18,146 nt of DNA from UBA5972 sp002430125. Its GTDB lineage: Bacteria > Pseudomonadota > Alphaproteobacteria > Rhodobacterales > Rhodobacteraceae. The notes beneath the pieces were generated by a model that was not told the DNA's origin, made no database searches, and saw only the letters and a list, made by a program, of their open reading frames with translations. Shown piece after piece: positions 7,688 through 16,040 of the stretch (positions within the stretch are counted from its first letter, which is position 1; each line of letters opens with the position of its first letter). Location: contig CALBIC010000003.1 of NCBI GenBank assembly GCA_937892915.1, positions 1 to 18,146 on the forward strand. Reading direction: 5' to 3'. The translations under genes and the position numbers were made by a program.

Positions 7688-7714
7688 TTTTAATCCGTGA
7701 TGAAGGGTTGCAAT

Positions 7715-8806
7715 TTAGCCGGTTTTGTTCAGATTAGAAACCAGTTTCTGCAAGTATTCAACCTTGGCCATCAGCCGGGGCAACCGGCGAAGGGCTTTGT
7801 AGGTTTCGATATTCTGATCCATTTTTACGGCCGGATACCCCATCACAACCCGACCGGCTGGCACGTTTGACAAGATCGCGCTGGCGCCGCCCGCAATCAC
7901 ACCATCGCCCAGTTTGATATGATCAGCGACCCCGGCCTGTCCGCCCAGAACCACGCGGTCCCCCAGAATGGATGACCCAGCAACCGCCGAATGGGCGCAT
8001 AAAAGACAATCCTGACCGATTTGCACGTTGTGGCCAATCTGGACATGATTATCAATTTTAGTTCCGCGACCAATTCTGGTATCCGCAACAGTTCCCTTAT
8101 CAACCGAAGAAAGCGCGCCGATTTCCACGTCATCCCCAATCTCCACCGACCCGATCGAGGCGATTCGGCTATAAGGTTGATGTTTCGCAGATAACGTACT
8201 GGTATGGCTTGATTTTGCGGCCTCGATGGCACCGGTCTCGGGGGTCACAAACGAAAAACCGTCACTACCAATCACGGCATTGTAATGCGCAATAAAGCGA
8301 TCTCCAATACGCACGCGGCTGCCAATCCGGACACCTGAATAAAGCAGGCAATCTGCGCCGATAGTGGTGTTTTCACCAATCGTGACATGCGGTAAAATTT
8401 TGGCGTTATCGCCAATTTTTACCTGTGCGCCGATCACGCAAAATGCGCCAACCGATGCACCCTTTCCAATCAAAGCCGTCGCGTCAATTTCAGCCGTGGC
8501 GGCAATCCCGCTGACTGCAGCGGGAGCAATTTCAAACATTGCGGTAATTCCAGCCATTGCCAGACGCGGACGCGTTACAAGAATTGCCGCTTTCAAGCCA
8601 TAAGCCGTCCAGTCGGCACCTTCCCACAAAACCGCGACTTCCGCGCTGCCTTTGTGCAAATCAGCTGCGTAGACTTTAGTCATCGCCAAAGCCAGATCAG
8701 TCACCGAAGCCGCGGCTGGTTCTGCGATACGACTAACCGTCAGCGTCCCGTCACCAGCGAAGCGGGCGCCGATTGATTTTGCAATGTCCGCAATCGAATG
8801 GCGCAT
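7715..8806 (-). CDS. lpxD: UDP-3-O-acylglucosamine N-acyltransferase LpxD
   Basis: A 363-residue protein that in lipid A synthesis adds an N-linked 3-hydroxyacyl (or related) chain from ACP to the monoacylated UDP-glucosamine. The N-terminal ~95 residues form the uridine-binding domain typical of LpxD and absent from LpxA. A left-handed beta-helix of hexapeptide repeats follows (about 100-325), and the C-terminal helix region resembles the ACP-binding helices of the family (ETYKALRRLPRLMAKVEYL). The presumed catalytic base is His259 in QIGHN, equivalent to the QIAHN His of E. coli LpxD, and GSDGFSF (180-186) is also conserved. There is an extra ~20-residue loop after that motif. The ATG at 8806 has AGGA eight bases upstream. 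It heads the cassette with ACP and KAS, instead of the usual bamA-lpxD-fabZ-lpxA setting, so it may be a second copy or a relocated single copy. Confidence 0.92.
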   Translation of the reverse strand: MRHSIADIAKSIGARFAGDGTLTVSRIAEPAAASVTDLALAMTKVYAADLHKGSAEVAVLWEGADWTAYGLKAAILVTRPRLAMAGITAMFEIAPAAVSGIAATAEIDATALIGKGASVGAFCVIGAQVKIGDNAKILPHVTIGENTTIGADCLLYSGVRIGSRVRIGDRFIAHYNAVIGSDGFSFVTPETGAIEAAKSSHTSTLSAKHQPYSRIASIGSVEIGDDVEIGALSSVDKGTVADTRIGRGTKIDNHVQIGHNVQIGQDCLLCAHSAVAGSSILGDRVVLGGQAGVADHIKLGDGVIAGGASAILSNVPAGRVVMGYPAVKMDQNIETYKALRRLPRLMAKVEYLQKLVSNLNKTG

Positions 8807-8877
8807 GGCACTGTTCCTGCCGAGTGGTCAGGGCGGCCGATGACGACGCGCCCTTTCATGTCATTGCGCATATTGAC

Positions 8878-10503
8878 TTAGCTGCGCGGCGCGCGCAACT
8901 CTACCCCGGCTTTTTCAAGCGCTTCAAACACAAGTTTATCACGCCCATAAGGGTCGAGCCGATAATTAACACGTCCCTGCGCTGTCACCCAAACCGTGTG
9001 ATAAACCAGATAGACCGGAATTGGGGTCACCAAATCAACCTGCGTCTCGCGACGAGACTTCAGGTGACCATTAAACAAACCTTCTGGATCGTCACTTTGC
9101 GGCGCCAGCAGGAAATAGGCCAAATCCATTGGCCGCTGAACACGCACACAACCGTGGCTGAATGCGCGAATATCCCGACCAAACAGCGATTTTGACGGTG
9201 TGTCATGCAAATATACATTGAACTTGTTAGGAAACATAAACTTTACTTTCCCCAACGCATTTGCAGAACCCGGCGGCTGTTTCAAGTCAAACGGAAAATC
9301 GGATGTGCTGTATTGGGTGAAATCAATTTCCGATGGGTCAACCTTCTGACCGCTAATATCTGTCATCACAATACCCTGACGCCCAAGTGCGCCGGGATTT
9401 TGCAACAACATTGGCAGGTATTCCTTGCGGGCAATTGATTGCGGCACATGCCAGGTCGGATTGATGATCAGATGCGTCATTTCATCGGTAAATTCCGGTG
9501 TGCGGTACTGCGACGAGGTTTTTCCAACCACAACCCGGGTCTCAAACGTGGCTTTGCCGTCGTCAAAGACGTAAGCTTTGAAATCGGCCTGATTTACGAA
9601 AATATGGCGCTTTCCGCGATCTAGGTTCAGCCAGCGCTGCCGTTCGAGTCCAATAATCACCTGTTTTAGCTGGCTTTCAACCGAAACGTTCAAGGCATCG
9701 ATCGTCGAGTTCCCAGCCACTCCATCATCCGTCAAACCATGATCGGTCTGAAATTGCTGGACCGCCAGAACCAAATCATCAGAATATTCGTTCGACTCGC
9801 TTGCTGACACATACCCCATTAAATACAAACGGTTCCGCATCGCAGCTACGGCTTCGTGTTTGCGGCCCGGTTTGAGCTTGTTGGCATTAACTGTTGCGCC
9901 CCAGTCGCCGGTCGCCAGAATATTTTCCAGTCGGGCTTTTTCTTTCAGAAGACGCGCGTAATCGGGATGCTTTGGCGGCAAATTTCGCAAAAAGGCCGAA
10001 GGTACACTTTCGGAAAATTCGCGCAACATCACAAGGCGGTCACGACGCGGCGCGACAACAGCGATGTCCTCGCTAAGTTTATCCGGGTCAAGAATTCCTG
10101 ATTGTATATCGTGCGCGAAAAGCAAAAACCGTTTTGTTGTTTCGACTTCCAGATATCCACGTCCACGTGCCGTTTTGACCGCGCCAAAATCTGCAATCAA
10201 TTGCTCAAAGTCGTAACGCCCCGCAGGTAAGCCGTGGTCGGAGGCTGTTCCGACGGCTGCCAAAAAGGCTTTGCGCCGTTCTTGGTCATCGTCGCCAGTC
10301 CAAATCGGGCGATAGTCGCGTTCTTGATAAAAAGCCGCAATATCGACATCGTCCAGCGCTGCGGCGGCCACCGCTTGCTTAAACGCTATCGTCTGCGCAT
10401 TTGCCGTTGCGGTTAAAAACAAAACCAACGCGGCGGTTAAAAGTATTGCGACAAACAGGCGTTCTGTGAATCTCGTCGATAAATCACTTCTAAAATCGAG
10501 CAT
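8878..10503 (-). CDS. L,D-transpeptidase, YcbB/LdtD type
   Basis: A 541-residue periplasmic enzyme that forms 3-3 (meso-DAP to meso-DAP) peptidoglycan cross-links. A signal sequence (about 1-36, cleavage after ANA) is followed by a YcbB-type N-terminal region, a peptidoglycan-binding domain (about 214-272, with VLAVQQFQTDHGLTDDG) and the YkuD catalytic domain. The catalytic signature is His433 in YLHDTP and His450-Gly-Cys452-Val-Arg in FSHGCVRV, with Cys452 as nucleophile. Length is somewhat below E. coli LdtD but the domain order is the same, so this is the cross-linking type rather than a small lipoprotein-attaching enzyme. It starts with ATG at 10503, in a region shared with the divergent MepK-type gene. 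A TACAAT box on the minus strand about 40 bases upstream could be its -10, without a clear -35. lpxD follows 71 bases downstream on the same strand. Confidence 0.93.
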   Translation of the reverse strand: MLDFRSDLSTRFTERLFVAILLTAALVLFLTATANAQTIAFKQAVAAAALDDVDIAAFYQERDYRPIWTGDDDQERRKAFLAAVGTASDHGLPAGRYDFEQLIADFGAVKTARGRGYLEVETTKRFLLFAHDIQSGILDPDKLSEDIAVVAPRRDRLVMLREFSESVPSAFLRNLPPKHPDYARLLKEKARLENILATGDWGATVNANKLKPGRKHEAVAAMRNRLYLMGYVSASESNEYSDDLVLAVQQFQTDHGLTDDGVAGNSTIDALNVSVESQLKQVIIGLERQRWLNLDRGKRHIFVNQADFKAYVFDDGKATFETRVVVGKTSSQYRTPEFTDEMTHLIINPTWHVPQSIARKEYLPMLLQNPGALGRQGIVMTDISGQKVDPSEIDFTQYSTSDFPFDLKQPPGSANALGKVKFMFPNKFNVYLHDTPSKSLFGRDIRAFSHGCVRVQRPMDLAYFLLAPQSDDPEGLFNGHLKSRRETQVDLVTPIPVYLVYHTVWVTAQGRVNYRLDPYGRDKLVFEALEKAGVELRAPRS

Positions 10504-10811
10504 CTGCTAAACTCCCCCTCCCAAAAAAACAAGCCCATCATCTATGTATTGTAGTGCCAAGCGCCGGAGTCCATTCACATTTTCGCTAAAACTCGTTGAT
10601 TCTAGAGACAAACCAGCCAAGAAAGTCACATTAGCGCATTTGCTGTCATTACACCACAACTGGCAAAAAACTGCCTAAACCTTAAATTAGGACGTCTGAC
10701 GGAAAAGTTATACTTGGATGGCGAATCGATTCGTGACATAAAACCGTACAAACCCGGAGCATACTGCACGAAGGCTGCGACAAGCAGCACAAAGATGGGA
10801 CAGGCAAAGGC
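10504..10811. promoter_or_regulatory. Divergent promoter region with four GANTC sites
   Basis: This 308-bp gap separates the L,D-transpeptidase and MepK starts. It holds four GANTC motifs, the CcrM methylation target of alphaproteobacteria: 10567-10571, 10598-10602, and an adjacent pair at 10723-10727 and 10728-10732. The pair lies inside the perfect palindrome CGAATCGATTCG (10722-10733), a possible regulator site. A plus-strand TATACT (10709-10714) is a good -10 candidate for mepK; the minus-strand TACAAT near 10548-10553 is one for the transpeptidase. No TTAA-N7-TTAA CtrA box is seen. Confidence 0.5.
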
Positions 10812-11381
10812 ATGGTACAACTCTTGAATGCGACTATTTCCCGGCGATCTCTGCTCGGGGCTTTCGCAGCAATGACGGTAACGGCCGCCCCGGTTTACTC
10901 AAAAACCTTTGGTTTATTGAAAGGCGCCGGTGACATTCGCCGGATATCAATGCGTTCGGGCCGTACTGGCGAAAGCCTAGAAACGATTTACTGGATCGAA
11001 GGCGAGTATATCAAGGAAGCCTTCAAGGAAATTAACCATTTCATGCGTGATTGGCGTGAAGACAGTACGATCGTGATGGACAACCGGAACGTGGATATCA
11101 TAGCGGCTGCACACAGCTTGCTGGAAACGGACGAACCTTTTCAGTTATTGTCCGGCTATCGCAGCCCCGGCACCAACGCGATGTTGCGTAGCCGCAGCCG
11201 TGCAGTTGCCAAAAATTCGCTTCATATTAAGGGGATGGCCGCCGATCTTCGCCTTCAAAGCCGTTCCGTCGGACAAATGGCCCGCGCTGGCATGGCCTGT
11301 AATTCCGGTGGCGTTGGCACTTATTCACGTTCAAACTTCGTCCACATGGATTGCGGCGTTGTAAGGACGTGGGGCCGCTAG
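10812..11381 (+). CDS. mepK: Murein DD-/LD-endopeptidase MepK-like (YcbK, DUF882)
   Basis: A 189-residue exported M15-type peptidase. The N-terminus carries a twin-arginine signal (SRRSLLG, Arg11-Arg12, then a hydrophobic stretch and APVYS), so export is probably by the Tat route. The zinc-site pattern is complete: SLHIKGMAADL supplies His138 and Asp145, and FVHMDCG supplies His178. The upstream LLSGYRSPGTN is also typical of the YcbK family. E. coli MepK prefers to cleave 3-3 cross-links made by L,D-transpeptidases, and in E. coli ycbK lies next to ycbB; here the homologous pair is divergent. The ATG at 10812 has AAAGG very close (10806-10810), so the exact start is less certain than the product. 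It ends before an intrinsic terminator shared with proA. Confidence 0.88.
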   Translation: MVQLLNATISRRSLLGAFAAMTVTAAPVYSKTFGLLKGAGDIRRISMRSGRTGESLETIYWIEGEYIKEAFKEINHFMRDWREDSTIVMDNRNVDIIAAAHSLLETDEPFQLLSGYRSPGTNAMLRSRSRAVAKNSLHIKGMAADLRLQSRSVGQMARAGMACNSGGVGTYSRSNFVHMDCGVVRTWGR

Positions 11382-11409
11382 CCGCCTCTTTCAGTCGAAA
11401 ACAAGCAAA

Positions 11410-11437
11410 GCCCGCGTGAAACAGCGGGCCTTTTTTT
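11410..11437 (+). terminator. Rho-independent terminator after mepK (probably bidirectional)
   Basis: GCCCGC (11410-11415) pairs with GCGGGC (11424-11429) around an eight-base loop, followed by C and seven T residues (11431-11437). In the other direction the same stem is followed by TTTGCTTGTTTT, so it can also end the converging proA transcript. Confidence 0.85.
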
Positions 11438-11446
11438 GTTTTTGGA

Positions 11447-12712
11447 CTATTTGCGGATCGTACCGTCACCAACCACCAGATATTTGAACGACGTCAACTG
11501 AACTGCCCCAACCGGGCCGCGTGCGTGCAGTTTTCCGGTGGCGATGCCAATTTCAGCCCCCATGCCAAATTCCGCACCATCGGCAAATTGAGTTGACGCA
11601 TTGCGCAGCAAGATCGCGCTGTCCAGGCGTTGAAAGAACCGTGCCGCGGTTGCATCATTTTCAGTCATGATTGCGTCTGTATGTTGGCTGCCAAACGTCG
11701 TGATATGTTCAATCGCGCCGTCTATGCCGTCAACGATCCGCGCGGCGATGATCATATCCAGGAACTCGTGGCCGAAATCGGCGGGTTTTGCCTTGACCGT
11801 GCCCGGGATCGTCAGCAAGTCGCCCTCGGCCCTGACCTCAACCCCCAGATCCAGAAGATCCTTCAGGAATGGTGCGCCGTGGGTGTCATAAAACCTCCGG
11901 TCAACCAGAATGCATTCAGCCGACCCGCAAATGCCGGTACGTCGGGTTTTCGCGTTGACCACGACATCGCGCGATTTCTGGACGTCGGCATCCTGATCCA
12001 CGTAAATGTGGCAAATACCTTCAAGATGCGCGAACACCGGCACGCGGGCTTCGGCCTGAACGCGGCCAACCAGACCTTTACCGCCGCGTGGTATGATCAC
12101 GTCGATATAGTCGATTGCCGTCAGCATTTCACCGACCATTGCACGATCACGGGTTGGCACAAGCTGGATCGCGTCGGCAGGCAGGCCTGCCTTGATAAGC
12201 CCATCAACCAGACAGTCATGCAAAACGCCCGAGGAATGAAAACTTTCAGACCCACCGCGCAAAATAACGGCATTACCGGCCTTCAGGCACAAGGCCCCCG
12301 CATCAGCGGTCACATTCGGGCGGCTTTCATAAATCACGCCGATTACACCCAGTGGTGTACGCACACGGCGGATATTCAAACCCGACGGCATATCCCAATC
12401 GGCGATGACCTCGCCAACAGGGTCAGCCTGTTCAGCAATCGCGCGCAGACTGTCAACGATGCCGCGAATGCGATCCTCGTTCAGCATCAACCGGTCCATC
12501 ATTGCGCCGCTTAAGCCTTTTTCGCGGGCATATTCCTGATCACGTTCATTGGCGGAAATGATGAAAGCACGGCGTGTCCAAACCGCTTCGGCGGCTCCAA
12601 TCAGGGCCGCGTATTTACGCTCGGCCGTGGCATAGGCAAGTATTCGGCTGGCCGCGCGAGCCTTTTGGCCGATTTTTGCCATCAAATCATGGGGGTCTGC
12701 AGCGTCTTTCAT
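11447..12712 (-). CDS. proA: Gamma-glutamyl phosphate reductase ProA
   Basis: A 421-residue NADPH-dependent enzyme that reduces gamma-glutamyl phosphate to glutamate semialdehyde, the second step of proline synthesis, in the cytoplasm. The aldehyde-dehydrogenase fold is evident: the cofactor region VIGVIYESRPNVTADAGALCLKAGN (about 123-147), GGSESFHS near 153-160, and the catalytic Cys262 in VNAKTRRTGICGSAE. The length matches the family (about 417 in E. coli). The start ATG at 12712 overlaps the proB stop by four bases, the classic coupling that lets kinase and reductase be made together, since the phosphate intermediate is labile. It is the last gene of the run that begins at rplU and ends at the terminator at 11410-11437. 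Confidence 0.96.
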   Translation of the reverse strand: MKDAADPHDLMAKIGQKARAASRILAYATAERKYAALIGAAEAVWTRRAFIISANERDQEYAREKGLSGAMMDRLMLNEDRIRGIVDSLRAIAEQADPVGEVIADWDMPSGLNIRRVRTPLGVIGVIYESRPNVTADAGALCLKAGNAVILRGGSESFHSSGVLHDCLVDGLIKAGLPADAIQLVPTRDRAMVGEMLTAIDYIDVIIPRGGKGLVGRVQAEARVPVFAHLEGICHIYVDQDADVQKSRDVVVNAKTRRTGICGSAECILVDRRFYDTHGAPFLKDLLDLGVEVRAEGDLLTIPGTVKAKPADFGHEFLDMIIAARIVDGIDGAIEHITTFGSQHTDAIMTENDATAARFFQRLDSAILLRNASTQFADGAEFGMGAEIGIATGKLHARGPVGAVQLTSFKYLVVGDGTIRK

Positions 12713-13824
12713 AGCACCATATCATCCCTGTGGACCAAAGCGGCGCGTCCCGGATAGCCAAGAATCGAGCTGATTTCACCACTGCGGCAGCCCTTGATCG
12801 CAGTTGCTTCGGCTTGGTCATAACTTGTTAAGCCTTTGGCAAGCTTTTCACCTTCCGGGCCAAGTATCGCCACCGGATCACCGCGTTGGAATATGCCAGC
12901 CACCGACGTAACACCAGCTGACAACAGGGATTTTCCCGATAACAGAGCTTTCGCAGCGCCTGCGTCTATATGCAATTCTCCCTTGGGCTTCATCGCATTT
13001 ATCCAGTTCTTGCGCGCGGTTTGCGGATCACCGAGCGGCGCGAACCACGTGTGCTTTTGACCTGCCAGCAAGGCCGACAGTGGACGTATCACGTCGCCTT
13101 GCATAATCACCATCGCACACCCCGCCGAGGTTGCGGTTTTGGCTGCCATCAGCTTGGTTTCCATACCGCCCTTAGAGGTCTCGCTGATCGCCGCACTTGC
13201 CATTGCTTCGATCTTGATGGTGATTTTCTCAACCTTTGCAAGATGTTCCGCCGCTGGGTTAAGGTTGGGATTGGCGGTATAGAGCCCATCCACATCCGAC
13301 AGCAGCACCAAAAGGTCAGCCGCAGACATAACTGCAACTTGGGCGGCCAGGCGATCATTGTCGCCAAAGCGGATTTCGTCGGTTGCCACAGTGTCGTTCT
13401 CATTCACGATCGGAACCGCACCCAGATCCAACAAAGTTGCAAACGTTGCACGCGAGTTCAAAAAGCGGCGGCGGTTTGTGCTGTCTTCAAGGGTTACAAG
13501 AATTTGCGCGGCGGTGATGCCGTGGGGTGCCAAAGCTTCTTCATAGGCGCGCGCCAGACGGATCTGACCGACCGCCGCCGCTGCCTGACTTTGTTCAAGC
13601 GACAAGATGCCTTTTGGCAAGTTCAAAACCCGTCGCCCCAAAGCAATTGAACCTGACGACACCAGAATTACATCCTGCCCCCTGGATTTGGCATCGGCCA
13701 CATCCACCGCAAGGGCGTGCAGCCATTCAAGCCGCAACTGACCACTAACTTTATCCACTAACAAAGCTGATCCAATTTTCAGGATCAACCGCTTGGCCGA
13801 GGAATAATCGCCTAGGGATGCCAC
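12709..13824 (-). CDS. proB: Glutamate 5-kinase ProB
   Basis: A 371-residue cytoplasmic kinase that phosphorylates glutamate for proline synthesis. The amino-acid-kinase domain fills about 1-260: LILKIGSALL near the start, ILVSSGSIALGRR, VPIVNENDTVATDEIRFGDND and LVLLSDVDGLYTANP are all standard. The C-terminal ~100 residues form a PUA domain (SLLSAGVTSVAGIFQRGDPV onwards), as in E. coli ProB. Feedback inhibition by proline is usual for the family; nothing in the sequence shows whether it is retained. The ATG at 13824 lies inside the 3' end of obgE (13-base overlap) and the stop overlaps proA, so all three are translated as one chain. Confidence 0.96.
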   Translation of the reverse strand: MASLGDYSSAKRLILKIGSALLVDKVSGQLRLEWLHALAVDVADAKSRGQDVILVSSGSIALGRRVLNLPKGILSLEQSQAAAAVGQIRLARAYEEALAPHGITAAQILVTLEDSTNRRRFLNSRATFATLLDLGAVPIVNENDTVATDEIRFGDNDRLAAQVAVMSAADLLVLLSDVDGLYTANPNLNPAAEHLAKVEKITIKIEAMASAAISETSKGGMETKLMAAKTATSAGCAMVIMQGDVIRPLSALLAGQKHTWFAPLGDPQTARKNWINAMKPKGELHIDAGAAKALLSGKSLLSAGVTSVAGIFQRGDPVAILGPEGEKLAKGLTSYDQAEATAIKGCRSGEISSILGYPGRAALVHRDDMVL

Positions 13825-14849
13825 GTTTGAACATCCTGCAAGGCCGCAGCCTCGACCTTGTTGCGTGTGGTGATTTTGGTGCGCAGGGCGCGCAGAACTT
13901 CGATGACACCCTCTTTGGACACGCCGGACATCGCCATTAGATCCTTGGCCCCTGCCCGTTTAAGAGCCGCCATTTTCTTTTTACGTGTCTCGGCGTCCAT
14001 CGTATCGATTTTGTTCAGCACCGTAACACGTGGCTTGTCAGCCAACTCGCCACCATATTGAACCAGTTCGTTCAGGATGGTTTTGTAGTCCTTGACCATG
14101 GTTTCAGACGTGCCATCGACCAGATGCAACAAAACCGCACTGCGTTCCACGTGGCCAAGGAACCGGTCGCCAATACCGCGACCTTCATGCGCGCCTTCGA
14201 TCAGGCCGGGAATATCGGCCACAACAAATTCGGCACCATCAATGCCGACCACGCCCAAATTGGGGTGCAATGTTGTAAACGGATAGTCCGCAATTTTGGG
14301 TCGTGCGTTCGATGTTGCCGCCAGAAACGTCGACTTTCCTGCATTCGGCATGCCGAGCAAGCCCGCATCGGCGATCAGCTTTAAACGCAGCCAAACTTCG
14401 CGCTCGATCTCGGGTTGGCCGGAATTGGCGCGACGTGGTGCCTGATTGGTGGCCGATTTGAAATGAAGATTGCCAAAGCCACCGTTGCCGCCCCGGGCCA
14501 GCAATACTTTCTGCCCCAAACGGGTTAGGTCAGCGATGACGGTTTCTTCGTCCTCATCCAGAATTTCTGTGCCGACGGGTACCCTTAGAATTATGTCGGT
14601 GCCATCCTTGCCGGTGCGCGCCTGCCCCATGCCGGATTGACCGTTGGCCGCGAAAAAATGTTGTTGATAGCGAAAATCGATCAGCGTGTTTAATCCATCC
14701 ACGCATTCGACAATAACGTCGCCACCCTTGCCGCCATTACCGCCGTCAGGGCCGCCAAACTCGATATATTTTTCACGCCGAAAGCTGATCGCGCCGTTGC
14801 CACCCGCACCGGATCGTATCGTTACTTTCGCCAGATCTAGAAACTTCAT
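13812..14849 (-). CDS. obgE: GTPase Obg/CgtA
   Basis: A 345-residue ribosome-associated GTPase involved in 50S assembly and growth control. The glycine-rich Obg fold occupies 1-157 (GPDGGNGGKGGDV, RGGNGGFGN). The G domain follows: G1 GMPNAGKST (166-174), the YPFTT switch (189-193), G3 DIPG (212-215) with LIEGAHEGRGIG, G4 NKID (279-282) and G5 MSGVS. It ends soon after the G domain, without the long acidic C-terminus of E. coli ObgE, as is common in alphaproteobacteria. The ATG at 14849 has a good AGGTGG upstream. Linkage to rplU-rpmA is one of the most conserved in bacteria; here lysE and a GNAT gene are inserted between. Confidence 0.96.
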   Translation of the reverse strand: MKFLDLAKVTIRSGAGGNGAISFRREKYIEFGGPDGGNGGKGGDVIVECVDGLNTLIDFRYQQHFFAANGQSGMGQARTGKDGTDIILRVPVGTEILDEDEETVIADLTRLGQKVLLARGGNGGFGNLHFKSATNQAPRRANSGQPEIEREVWLRLKLIADAGLLGMPNAGKSTFLAATSNARPKIADYPFTTLHPNLGVVGIDGAEFVVADIPGLIEGAHEGRGIGDRFLGHVERSAVLLHLVDGTSETMVKDYKTILNELVQYGGELADKPRVTVLNKIDTMDAETRKKKMAALKRAGAKDLMAMSGVSKEGVIEVLRALRTKITTRNKVEAAALQDVQTWHP

Positions 14850-14898
14850 AATTCCACCTTTTCGTGCCCTACCTATGCGGTCTGGCGGGCGCTGACAA

Positions 14899-15438
14899 TC
14901 ACTGGATTGTTTTCAGGAATGTCCATGTTGGCACATGCGCGGCACGCGATAGCGAAAAAGCCTCGGCCGCACCCAAATTGACGAAACCGTTGCTGGCAAG
15001 CACTTTGGCCGAACCAGGGTTGTCCTGAAACACACACGCAACCATCGATCGGTTGCCATGCGGGTTCGCGTGGGCCAACGCCGCCAGCGCTTCTGACGCA
15101 TAGCCTTGGTTCCAGAATTCCGGCGCAACCCAATAGCCGACCTCAGATTGGTCTCGATCAAGATACTTCAACGAAATGACGCCGACCAATGCCGTCCCGC
15201 CTTGCAGGCTTGCGTCAATCGCCCAGACATCCTCGTCCCGGTCCTTTGCTGTTGAACGTGTAACAAATTCTTCGGCGGCTTCAAAAGACAAAGGGAACGG
15301 GATTGATGTGGTCATCAATGCGATCCGTTGGTCGTTTGCGTATTGCGCCACATGGCCCGCATCCGATGGCAGCAATGGCCGCAGATCAAACCGACCGGCA
15401 GGAATTCTCGACTGCCGTTCAATAGTTTCAAGTTTCAT
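14899..15438 (-). CDS. GNAT-family N-acetyltransferase (RimJ/RimL-like)
   Basis: A 179-residue acetyltransferase. It opens with the typical RimJ-like substrate-strand layout (RFDLRPLLPSDAGHVAQYANDQRIA), has WAIDASLQGGTALVGVISL as the central strand pair, EVGYWVAPEFWNQGYASEAL as motif A with an N-Q-x-A variant of the acetyl-CoA pyrophosphate loop, and VFQDNPGSAKVLASNGF as motif B. The target (ribosomal protein N-terminus, amino acid or other amine) cannot be read from sequence. The start ATG at 15438 shares one base with the lysE stop (TAATG), so translation is coupled. obgE starts 49 bases downstream. Confidence 0.9.
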   Translation of the reverse strand: MKLETIERQSRIPAGRFDLRPLLPSDAGHVAQYANDQRIALMTTSIPFPLSFEAAEEFVTRSTAKDRDEDVWAIDASLQGGTALVGVISLKYLDRDQSEVGYWVAPEFWNQGYASEALAALAHANPHGNRSMVACVFQDNPGSAKVLASNGFVNLGAAEAFSLSRAAHVPTWTFLKTIQ

Positions 15439-16040
15439 TACCGACCTCCTAAGATCAACACATAGATAATGCTGGCAACGGTAAGCGCCGCCAGTGTCAC
15501 CATTAGGGTTCGTTCATGGCGCGATCCTACCAGACGACGGGCTAACCATTCACCACCCAAACACCACATAGGATGTAATACTGTTTGAACTGCTAATAAT
15601 GTCAGAGCGACGACAAACGTGGCCGTAAGCAAGGGTGTTGCGGGTTCAACAAAACTTGTAAACCCTGCAATAATCATTGCCCAGGCTTTGGGGTTCAGCG
15701 GATGAACCCATAATCCGGCGAAAAACCCCGGTATCGCAGTCAGCGGCGTTTTCGGATTAAGCGACATGAAAGCCACCCGCCAGGCCAGCCACAGAATATA
15801 GGCAACCGATATCCATTTAAGCGCCGCAAAAACCAATGGATAGGCGCCCAACAACGCCATGACACCAAAACCGATTGGCCAGATTATCAATTGCTTGCCC
15901 AGAATAACACCGCCAACAAACGGCAAGGCCGGGCGCAAGCCAAAGCGTGCGCCAGTTGCCAGTAACGTCATGTTAGCAGGACCCGGCGTACCCACTTGTG
16001 CGGCAGCAAAGACCAGGAATTCAAAGGCTTGAACTGACAT
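15438..16040 (-). CDS. LysE/RhtB-family amino-acid exporter
   Basis: A 200-residue integral membrane protein with the LysE/RhtB signature near its N-terminus (AAAQVGTPGPANMTLLATGARFGLRPALPFVGGVILG) and about six hydrophobic segments; LNPKAWAMIIAGF in the middle is also diagnostic. Such proteins export amino acids or their derivatives; the substrate is unknown. I place the start at ATG 16040 (MSVQAFEF) rather than the TTG nine codons upstream, because family members begin there and because this ATG shares one base with the stop of the small ORF upstream. No strong ribosome binding site precedes the ATG, which fits re-initiation after that ORF. The pairing with an acetyltransferase could mean that the exported compound is an acetylated amine; that is speculation. 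Confidence 0.9.
   Translation of the reverse strand: MSVQAFEFLVFAAAQVGTPGPANMTLLATGARFGLRPALPFVGGVILGKQLIIWPIGFGVMALLGAYPLVFAALKWISVAYILWLAWRVAFMSLNPKTPLTAIPGFFAGLWVHPLNPKAWAMIIAGFTSFVEPATPLLTATFVVALTLLAVQTVLHPMWCLGGEWLARRLVGSRHERTLMVTLAALTVASIIYVLILGGR

Noticed and set aside
10675..10715. Possible CtrA box around TTAAATTAG
   Set aside because: Only one TTAA half-site is present; the second at the required spacing is missing.
10626..10820. 64-codon minus-strand ORF in the divergent promoter gap
   Set aside because: It overlaps the mepK start and promoter elements, and no ribosome binding site or family is evident.
11630..12514. 294-codon plus-strand ORF opposite proA
   Set aside because: It is antisense to a well-conserved proA; its sequence shows no domain and its existence follows from codon bias of the real gene.
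12970..13650. 226-codon plus-strand ORF opposite proB
   Set aside because: Antisense shadow of proB with His/Cys/Arg-rich, non-family sequence.
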